A stretch of 26,389 nucleotides of DNA from Marvinbryantia sp. (GTDB taxonomy: Bacteria > Bacillota > Clostridia > Lachnospirales > Lachnospiraceae). Made by a program: the position numbers and the translations under genes. The notes beneath the pieces were generated by a model that did no database searches, was not told the origin of the DNA, and was given only the letters and a program-made list of their open reading frames with translations. Positions 20,311 through 26,389 of this stretch are shown here, piece by piece. Every line of letters begins with the position of its first letter. Positions within the stretch are counted from its first letter, which is position 1. The stretch spans positions 1 through 26,389 of the forward strand of contig JAEDFS010000028.1 in the NCBI GenBank assembly GCA_016297895.1, written 5' to 3'.

Positions 20311-21132
20311 ATGAAAAGAACAGATGAGGCTGAGACAGGCAGACGACTATATCTGTCTATTGCTCTGCTTTTGCTGGCCATTGTCAGTATTACAGCAGCG
20401 ACGGCAGCATGGTTTACCATTGCGGATCATACCAGAGTGCAGAGCTTGTCTCTGGATATCTATGGAGGACCTTCTCTGCGCTTTGATCTGGAGCCCCATG
20501 AGACTCTGGAGGAGTATGAGAAGACGCTGACATTTGCAGAGATCTGCAGCAGAGTATTAAATGAGAAGGGAATCGACTGGAAAAAGACAGCTCTGGAGCC
20601 GGTAACCACATCGGATTATTCGGAATTTACGCTGGAAAATGGGACGAAGGTGGAAAGCGAGACGGGTCAGTATCTGGAGTTTACCCTTCATTTTATGGCA
20701 TCAGAGGATATGGTGGTTCATCTGACCAGTGCCAACAGCAAAAACGCAGAGGATGGAACCAGAATCGTATCCGGGACACAGGGCCTTGCAGATGCCATGA
20801 GGATCAGTTTTACGGATGAGGGCAGGACAGCCGTTTTTGACCCGGGAGGAGAAGTGAATGGATCCGGACAAGAAAATCAGATATTTGGATTGCCGTCAGC
20901 AGATGATATGGTATATAATAATGCTAACGCCTTGTTTTCGCTGAAGGCGAATCAGGATCTTCCGATACTGGTACATGTCTGGCTGGAAGGAACAGACGAG
21001 GCCTGTACAGATGAACTTCGGGGATCGGAGTATTCGATCCGACTGAGATTTGAGGGTACAGATGAGGAGAACAGACCTCTGGACGGGAAGAGCGTCCGAA
21101 AAATCAAGGAAACAGAAACTGAGAGGGAATAA
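20311..21132 (+). CDS. SipW-dependent-type surface protein 4 (TasA/camelysin-like, divergent)
   Basis: The 273-residue precursor has TAATAAWFT after the hydrophobic core. It keeps the end motif as WLEGTDEAC, so the first Cys of the pair is replaced by Thr, and it lacks the STADL segment in its usual form (TTSDYSEF stands there). It ends in a charged tail. AAGGAGGA precedes the ATG at 20311 by 8 nt; the open frame reaches back to 20245 without a site. It may be a minor, capping or anchoring subunit compared with proteins 1-3; that role is an inference. Confidence 0.8.
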   Translation: MKRTDEAETGRRLYLSIALLLLAIVSITAATAAWFTIADHTRVQSLSLDIYGGPSLRFDLEPHETLEEYEKTLTFAEICSRVLNEKGIDWKKTALEPVTTSDYSEFTLENGTKVESETGQYLEFTLHFMASEDMVVHLTSANSKNAEDGTRIVSGTQGLADAMRISFTDEGRTAVFDPGGEVNGSGQENQIFGLPSADDMVYNNANALFSLKANQDLPILVHVWLEGTDEACTDELRGSEYSIRLRFEGTDEENRPLDGKSVRKIKETETERE

Positions 21133-21135
21133 AGC

Positions 21136-22044
21136 ATGAAAGTATTGAAAAAAGCAGTTACGGTTGTTGCCAGCGTCATCCTGTGGGCGATCATTCTTCT
21201 GGCAGCATTGTTTGCGTTTACTACTCTGGCAACCAGAGATCAGACACAGGTGGCCAGTCTGGCGGGATTTACCCCTATGGTGGTAGAGACAGACTCCATG
21301 GCTCCTACGTTTATGGCAGGGGATCTGATCATGATCCGGAAATGTGATCCGGCAGATCTGAACGAAGGCGACATCATCTGTTTCCATACGATCATTCAGA
21401 ATGAGTATGCGCTGAATACGCACCGTATTAACAAGATCACTGATATGAATGGTGTCAGATCTTATGAGACAAAGGGTGATAACAATGCAGTCTCGGATTC
21501 CCATATTATTTCCGATGGTGATATTGTAGGCAAATATGTTGGTAAAGTCAGTGGACTTGGAAAAGTAATGGATTTTCTTTCCAGCAGTATGGGATTCCTG
21601 ATCGTGATCGTACTGCCCATGCTTTTATTTTTCATTTATCAGGTATACCATCTGGTGATGGTGACCATCAGTCTGAAGAAGGCTGTAGCTGCTGAAGAGG
21701 CGGCTAGAATTGCTGAAGAAGAGATGAATCGGATGGGGCAGTTCGGACAGCAGGTTCCGCCGATGCAGCAGCCTGCAGCCGGACAGCCGGTTCCGCCGAT
21801 GCAGCAGCCTGCAGCCGGACAGCAGGTTCCGCCGATGCAGCCGGTCTTCGGAACGGATCCTCTGGCTGAGGAGAAAGCAGAGACAGATGCGATCCTGGCG
21901 GAAGCACAGAAGATCCGTGCAGAGGCGGAAGCTGCAAAAGCAAGAGCAGAGGCGGAGGCAGCCCTTGCGGAGGCAAAGAGGATGAAGGCAGAGGCAGAGG
22001 CAGAACTTGCCAAAGTAAAGGCAGCGAAGGAAGAAGAGGAGTAA
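21136..22044 (+). CDS. sipW: SipW-type signal peptidase I with repeat-rich cytoplasmic tail
   Basis: The 302-residue enzyme is of the ER/SipW type that uses Ser-His. TDSMAPT holds Ser54, NTHRI holds His96, and a KGDNNAVSD box follows near 115. Membrane segments lie at about 8-30 and 150-178. It should cleave the TATxAWF-type signals of the four proteins encoded just upstream, with which it is co-transcribed (3-nt gap). Unusually, about 120 residues follow the second membrane segment: a Gln/Pro repeat (VPPMQQPAAGQ units) and then an Ala/Glu/Lys coiled coil (about 245-302). Plain SipW proteins lack this tail; it could dock other components, such as the coiled-coil protein encoded downstream. 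Confidence 0.85.
   Translation: MKVLKKAVTVVASVILWAIILLAALFAFTTLATRDQTQVASLAGFTPMVVETDSMAPTFMAGDLIMIRKCDPADLNEGDIICFHTIIQNEYALNTHRINKITDMNGVRSYETKGDNNAVSDSHIISDGDIVGKYVGKVSGLGKVMDFLSSSMGFLIVIVLPMLLFFIYQVYHLVMVTISLKKAVAAEEAARIAEEEMNRMGQFGQQVPPMQQPAAGQPVPPMQQPAAGQQVPPMQPVFGTDPLAEEKAETDAILAEAQKIRAEAEAAKARAEAEAALAEAKRMKAEAEAELAKVKAAKEEEE
21748..21840 (+). repeat. 36-bp tandem repeat in the SipW tail
   Basis: There are two full units (21748-21783, 21784-21819) and a partial third (21820-21840), with one two-base difference between the units. Near identity at the DNA level indicates recent expansion. Confidence 0.85.
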
Positions 22045-22048
22045 TCCA

Positions 22049-23791
22049 ATGAGTGAGTTTTTAAAACTGGCATGGGAGCTGATTTCCAAAGTGGTCTATA
22101 ATATTGCAGAATGGTTTTCTGCTATTGTTATGGGGTTCGTAACGGTGTTTATTACCGGATGGAAGGAGTATTCTGCGATTTTCATGAGCTATTTTACGGA
22201 ATTCAGTATTCCGGTCAAAATTCTGTCGATTCTTCTGGCAGTTATTCTGATCGCAATTCCTGTGTTGGTGCTGATTCTGATCGTGCGCCATATTGTGATG
22301 CAGATCAGGCTTCGTGCCACGAAGGATGACAATGCGGCACTTTATAAGGAAATCGGGAGACTGAACCGTCAGGTGCTGAACCTGATGGATGAGAAGAATC
22401 GGATCCTTGCCCTGAAGGTGAATACTATGGGTGGTACGGAGCGGATCCCTTATATGGGAGCATCTGCCCTTGTGGACGATAATGTGATTCCCAGTGTGGC
22501 GAATGTGACGGATGGAAAGGGATTTGTGAAGGCTGCAGCAGCGGATGGAACCCCCGGAGGAGAGCTGAATGCAGCCGGCAGAGATGTGCAGATCCATGCA
22601 GAGACTGCAACCATCGGAGATGAGGCGATTGCTACGGCAGCAGCAGCGGCTGTCACGGCAGCAGCTGAGGCGAAAGTCCGGGCAGAAGAGAAGGAAAAGG
22701 GCAGCGGCGGACAAAGCAGATTTCCGAAGCTTACCCTTGTGGACCAGAAGTACGAAGATTATGTTCAGCCGGAGTATGATAATGAGATCTCACTGGAAAA
22801 ATTTGTGGAGGAATACAGACTGTTTGCAGCAAGCCAGCTTCATCTCTACTATACGCCGGAGATCATCCGCCGTTTTGTAGCAGGAATGGCAGCCAGCAGA
22901 CTGCTGATTCTGGAAGGTATTTCCGGTACCGGTAAAACCAGTCTTCCCTATTCCTTCAGCCGTTTCCTGGATAATCCTGCTACGATGGTGTCGGTACAGC
23001 CCTCTTTCCGTGACAGAACGGAGCTTCTGGGATATTTTAATGAGTTTTCCAAACGGTTTAATGAGACGGAATTCCTGCGTGCTCTGTATGAAGCAGGATA
23101 TCGTCAGGATCCCAGTTTTATTGTATTGGATGAGATGAACCTGGCCCGTATCGAGTACTATTTTGCCGAGATGCTTTCTATACTGGAAATGCCAAGCAAG
23201 GAAGAATGGGTTCTGGATCTTGTGCCTACTGCATGGGAGGGAGATCCCAGGAGACTGGATGGCGGTAAGATCTATGTTCCCGATACCCTGTGGTTTGTGG
23301 GAACAGCAAATAATGATGACTCGACCTTTACGATTACCGATAAGGTCTATGACCGTGCGATTCCGATTGAACTGAATGAAAGGGCGGCGGCATTTGAATG
23401 TGAATATCAGCCCAAATGTTTTGTGACGTCAGCACATCTGGAAGAAATGTTCCGTCAGGCAAAGGAGCAGTATCCGGTCAGTCAGAGTGCTCTGGAGAAG
23501 ATGGAAAAGCTGGATCAGTATCTGCAGACCCGATTCAAACTGGCTTTTGGAAACCGTATCATGAAGCAGATGTACGATTTTATTCCTGTTTATGTGGCGT
23601 GCGGCGGTACGGAGATGGATGGAATGGATTACATCATTGCCCGAAAAGTATTAAAAAAGTTCGAGAGTATGAATGTAAGCTTTGTGCGGGATGAGATCAA
23701 GGGACTGATTGTGTATATTGAAAAGACCTTTGGGCGAACCGGGATGCAGGACAGCAAAGCATACCTCCAGAGAATACAGAATCTCTATTGA
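22049..23791 (+). CDS. Membrane-anchored McrB-like AAA+ ATPase
   Basis: This is a 580-residue protein. Two hydrophobic regions (about 15-37 and 54-84) are followed by a short coiled coil (95-122) and an Ala-rich linker (about 160-215). The AAA+ domain (about 245-470) has Walker A GISGTGKTS at 290-298, Walker B FIVLDEMNLARIEYYFAE from 357 and sensor-1 GTANND at 418-423. A KVYDRA holds the likely arginine finger (Arg436). The DEMNLARxE signature places it with McrB/dynein-related AAA (AAA_5). In restriction systems McrB translocates DNA; membrane anchoring and position in a surface operon suggest a role in assembly, secretion or envelope quality control here. GAGGAG precedes the ATG. Confidence 0.85.
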   Translation: MSEFLKLAWELISKVVYNIAEWFSAIVMGFVTVFITGWKEYSAIFMSYFTEFSIPVKILSILLAVILIAIPVLVLILIVRHIVMQIRLRATKDDNAALYKEIGRLNRQVLNLMDEKNRILALKVNTMGGTERIPYMGASALVDDNVIPSVANVTDGKGFVKAAAADGTPGGELNAAGRDVQIHAETATIGDEAIATAAAAAVTAAAEAKVRAEEKEKGSGGQSRFPKLTLVDQKYEDYVQPEYDNEISLEKFVEEYRLFAASQLHLYYTPEIIRRFVAGMAASRLLILEGISGTGKTSLPYSFSRFLDNPATMVSVQPSFRDRTELLGYFNEFSKRFNETEFLRALYEAGYRQDPSFIVLDEMNLARIEYYFAEMLSILEMPSKEEWVLDLVPTAWEGDPRRLDGGKIYVPDTLWFVGTANNDDSTFTITDKVYDRAIPIELNERAAAFECEYQPKCFVTSAHLEEMFRQAKEQYPVSQSALEKMEKLDQYLQTRFKLAFGNRIMKQMYDFIPVYVACGGTEMDGMDYIIARKVLKKFESMNVSFVRDEIKGLIVYIEKTFGRTGMQDSKAYLQRIQNLY

Positions 23792-23817
23792 TTCTGTGAC
23801 CATGTAAAGGAGAAAAA

Positions 23818-25515
23818 ATGGCCAATACGATCAATGATTTATATCTGAAATATGTCAATAAAGTGGGGAAGACCCTGGAGAATGACCGGTATTTTCAGTA
23901 TCTTTTTGAGATGATACAGAGCGGATCCAATACGCTGATGCAGTCCAATCAGGTGCTTCACAAAGTGGTGGATGAGCGTTGGCTCACCACCATTGAGGAA
24001 AGCCTGGATGCCATCAATAATATCATTGATAAGCCCAGACGGTTTGTGACCACCAGGGAAGAGGTGGTGCCGGTGGCTCTTGCGAAAAAGATCTCTGCAG
24101 AGAGTGTCCGCCATCTCAGCATGAACACCCAGTTTATTGCCAGTGATGCGGATGGGGATATCCAGCCGACGAGGATTCTTAATGTGTCAACGGAAGAATC
24201 CTATGATCTTTATGAAAACCGGTTCATTTATCATCTGATCCAACGCCTGGTGACCTTTATTGATAAACGTACGGATGTGATCTTCTGGTCCACAGGAGAT
24301 GAAAAGAAGAATAAGCTGTCTATGGAGTCAAAAGTGGAGGATGCCTATGAGGAAATCCAGTACAAGATTGAAATGACGATCAAGAACCGACAGAGTTTTG
24401 CAGAAAATGACAGCGATAATATGCAGGTCTTCATGCGGATCGACCGTGTGAGACGTCTGGTGATGGCACTTCGGGGAAGTGCTTTTTGCAGTTTGATGGC
24501 AGGCTGTTCAAAAGTGCACAGTCCGATCCAGAGAACGAACCTGATGATGAAGGATCCCGATTATCGAACCTGCTATAAACTGTGGCAGTTCCTGGAAAGT
24601 TATGATGAAGTCGGGTATACTATTGAGGCACAGGATACCACTTTGGAGTTCGATGAAGAATATCAGTTCCAGATGTATACGAATCTGATTACCAATTATA
24701 CGGTGTTTAAAAGTCTCCTGGAGGCGGATTACAGAAAGGTCAATGAACCGCTGGCTAAGAAAAATCGGGTGATCAAACCGAAATTTATTAAAAAGGTGAT
24801 CGAAGAGCAGGTGGATAATCGTGATCTTCCGGATGTGGAGATCAGACAGGTGTTTATTGAAGAAGTGACCCAGCGTCAGCTGGAACTGGAAAAAGAAGTG
24901 GAAGAGAAGACAGAAAAGCTGAAAGAAGAAACGGAGGCCAGAGAAGAGGCGGAGATCCGTGCGCAGCAGGCTGTCTGGAATCTGAAGCTGGCTCAGCAGG
25001 AGCAGTCTGCGGCTGCAGCTCGTGCGTCACAGGAAATTGCGGATCTGAAAGCAGCAGCAGAGCAGGAACTTGAGCAGGCGAAAGAACAGGCGAGAAGAGA
25101 ACTGGAGGCTGCCAGAGAGCAGGCGAAAAAAGAACTGGAGGAAGCAAGAAGACAGGCACGTCTGGAATTGGAGCAGGCCAGAGCCAGAGAACATCAGGCT
25201 TTGCTTTGGGCCGAAGAAGAAGTTCAGTCACGTCGCCGGATGGAGGAAAAGGAAGCTGCCAGAATCCGTGCGGAAGAGGAAGAGCGACTTGCCGCAGAGC
25301 GGGCAGCCAAAGAGGAACAGGAACGTCTGCGAGAGCAGGAGGAGCAGGAACGGCTTCGTCTTGAGGAAGAAGAGAGACTCCGTCAGGAAAAACTGGAGCA
25401 GATCCTGGCCAACAGTGATGAGCGGCTTACCAATGTGATTGAAAATCTGTCCAGGAGAAACAGGGAAAGCGGAAGAAACCGCAGGTCTTCAAAGAAGCCG
25501 GTGCAGAAGCTGTAA
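23818..25515 (+). CDS. DUF2357/McrC-like coiled-coil protein, partner of the AAA+ ATPase
   Basis: This is a 565-residue soluble protein. The N-terminal 330 residues are globular and contain IDKPRRFVTTREEVVPVALAK, then RILNVSTEESYDLYENRFI. That arrangement resembles the DUF2357 proteins found beside McrB-like ATPases, in which an E-x-x-YENRF helix is typical. I do not see a convincing PD-(D/E)xK nuclease core. Residues from about 345 to 540 form a long Glu/Ala/Arg coiled coil, followed by a basic end (about 545-565). GGAG lies upstream of the ATG, 26 nt after the ATPase gene. It probably binds the ATPase and links it to other components. The family assignment is from motif memory and moderate. 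Confidence 0.7.
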   Translation: MANTINDLYLKYVNKVGKTLENDRYFQYLFEMIQSGSNTLMQSNQVLHKVVDERWLTTIEESLDAINNIIDKPRRFVTTREEVVPVALAKKISAESVRHLSMNTQFIASDADGDIQPTRILNVSTEESYDLYENRFIYHLIQRLVTFIDKRTDVIFWSTGDEKKNKLSMESKVEDAYEEIQYKIEMTIKNRQSFAENDSDNMQVFMRIDRVRRLVMALRGSAFCSLMAGCSKVHSPIQRTNLMMKDPDYRTCYKLWQFLESYDEVGYTIEAQDTTLEFDEEYQFQMYTNLITNYTVFKSLLEADYRKVNEPLAKKNRVIKPKFIKKVIEEQVDNRDLPDVEIRQVFIEEVTQRQLELEKEVEEKTEKLKEETEAREEAEIRAQQAVWNLKLAQQEQSAAAARASQEIADLKAAAEQELEQAKEQARRELEAAREQAKKELEEARRQARLELEQARAREHQALLWAEEEVQSRRRMEEKEAARIRAEEEERLAAERAAKEEQERLREQEEQERLRLEEEERLRQEKLEQILANSDERLTNVIENLSRRNRESGRNRRSSKKPVQKL

Positions 25516-25546
25516 GACCAAATTTGTAAAAAGGTGTATGAGACTG

Positions 25547-26227
25547 ATGAAAAAGTGGATAATGAATCTTGTGAACCTGATCTCGATGTGTTTGATCGTT
25601 CTGGCTGTTTTTGTGCTGTTCACAGTGGTTATGACAAGATCCGGTGAGGCGCCGGAGGTGTTCGGCTATTCTGTATTTCGGGTATTGACAGGAAGTATGG
25701 AACCAGGGATTCCGGAAGATGCGCTTATCCTTGTAAAAAGAATGGAACCTGACGGTATCGAACCGGGAGATGTGATCTCCTATTACTCTACGGATCCGGA
25801 ACTGAACGGAGCCGTGAATACCCATCGTGTGGTATCGGTGGAACAGGAGGGACAGCAGTATCAGTTTGTCACAAAGGGGGATGCCAATGCAGTACCGGAT
25901 GAGTATCCGGCAGTCGGAAAGAATCTCCTGGGTAAGGTGGTGTTTGTATCTTATCCTCTGGGCATTGCAGTAAATTTTCTGTCATCACCGGTGGGATTCT
26001 TTGCCCTGATCCTGTGTCCTCTTCTGATCATATTGATCATGAACCTTTGTCGGACCATCCGTTCGGCCAGAAAGATCATGGAAGCAGAAAAGGAAGAGGC
26101 CATTCGAAAAGCAGTGGAGGAGGTCCGTCAGAGAAAGCTGATGGAAAGGGTCCGGATGGAGAGAGAACAGAGAGAAGAGGAAGAGGAGGAAACACACGGT
26201 CCTTTTGAATACTGGAATAAGAGGTGA
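25547..26227 (+). CDS. Second SipW-type signal peptidase I
   Basis: This 226-residue enzyme has TGSMEPG holding Ser50, NTHRV holding His93 and a KGDANAVPD box, the full set of an ER/SipW-type signal peptidase. Membrane segments lie at about 10-30 and 158-182. A highly charged Glu/Arg tail (about 186-226) faces the cytoplasm. The start at 25547 has AAGGTG 10 nt upstream; an ATG at 25538 is too close to it, and the frame back to 25439 overlaps the previous gene. Two such peptidases in one operon suggest different substrates. Downstream, the next gene starts 5 nt after its stop. Confidence 0.85.
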   Translation: MKKWIMNLVNLISMCLIVLAVFVLFTVVMTRSGEAPEVFGYSVFRVLTGSMEPGIPEDALILVKRMEPDGIEPGDVISYYSTDPELNGAVNTHRVVSVEQEGQQYQFVTKGDANAVPDEYPAVGKNLLGKVVFVSYPLGIAVNFLSSPVGFFALILCPLLIILIMNLCRTIRSARKIMEAEKEEAIRKAVEEVRQRKLMERVRMEREQREEEEEETHGPFEYWNKR

Positions 26228-26232
26228 CGAGA

Positions 26233-26389
26233 GTGAAAAAACTGGCAGTGTTTTTAAGAGATTATAAGAAGGAGACAGTTCTTGCTCCGGCATTTAAATT
26301 GCTGGAGGCAGGAATGGATCTTCTGGTACCGCTCATTGTGGCGGGAATTATCAATCGGGGTATCGGAGCGGGTGACAAAGGTGCGATAC
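26233..26389 (+). CDS. ABC transporter permease/ATPase, N-terminal part (cut by window end)
   Basis: A GTG start at 26233 has GAGGTG 6 nt upstream. The 52 visible residues (KKLAVFLRDYKKE, then FKLLEAGMDLLVPLIVAGIINRGIG) match the first helix of fused exporter-type ABC proteins of the multidrug family. A second half-transporter gene would be expected beyond the window. It closely follows the signal peptidase and probably belongs to the same operon. Confidence 0.7.
   Translation, partial: MKKLAVFLRDYKKETVLAPAFKLLEAGMDLLVPLIVAGIINRGIGAGDKGAI

Noticed and set aside
1..26389. CRISPR arrays, tRNA or rRNA genes, insertion sequences
   Set aside because: No spaced identical repeats of CRISPR size, no tRNA cloverleaf and no transposase were seen on either strand by eye.

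Overview
The window looks like a chromosomal segment of a Gram-positive gut Clostridium relative, most likely a Lachnospiraceae member. The reasons are strong AGGAGG-type ribosome binding sites, sigma-A style promoters with 17-bp spacers, a DNA-entry-nuclease lipoprotein, an SstT transporter and a large SipW/TasA-type surface operon. This placement is inference from gene content; there is no rRNA or marker gene in the window.

Positions 1-2660 are an AT-rich accessory patch. It holds a 109-bp direct repeat that carries a leftward promoter (56-164 and 2553-2661), a type I toxin-antitoxin-like locus (50-aa membrane peptide at 457-609 with a convergent antisense RNA at about 590-681), a second diverged copy of the toxin leader without a toxin, a structured intergenic element, a truncated STAS-like (DUF4325) gene, and a tight three-gene operon ending in a DUF4160-like gene.

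Positions 2700-7128 form a rightward operon: a membrane diguanylate cyclase, a 492-residue protein I do not recognise, and a MATE transporter fused to an RsbW-like ATPase domain whose nucleotide-binding boxes look degenerate. A secreted nuclease lipoprotein (7239-8255) points the other way.

Positions 8400-14245 are the most unusual part. A promoter starts transcription at the left arm of a 14-bp inverted repeat enclosing about 110 nt of structured non-coding sequence. A strong attenuator or terminator hairpin follows, then a reverse transcriptase with intact catalytic aspartates, then two ABC exporters resembling the NHLP/NHLM bacteriocin export pair. The C39 peptidase domain of the first exporter has lost both its catalytic Cys and His. 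No obvious precursor peptide is present. RT, structured RNA and a peptidase-dead exporter in one transcription unit is my main candidate for an undescribed system.

An SstT serine/threonine symporter (14386-15636) is convergent to this and divergent from the last operon. From 15766 to the window end one long rightward operon encodes a secreted Thr/Glu-repeat protein, four SipW-dependent (TasA/camelysin-type) surface proteins, a SipW-type signal peptidase with a repeat-rich cytoplasmic tail, a membrane-anchored McrB-like AAA+ ATPase, a DUF2357/McrC-like coiled-coil partner, a second SipW-type peptidase and the start of an ABC exporter. The layout suggests a dedicated surface-fibre assembly and secretion system that has recruited a McrBC-like ATPase pair.
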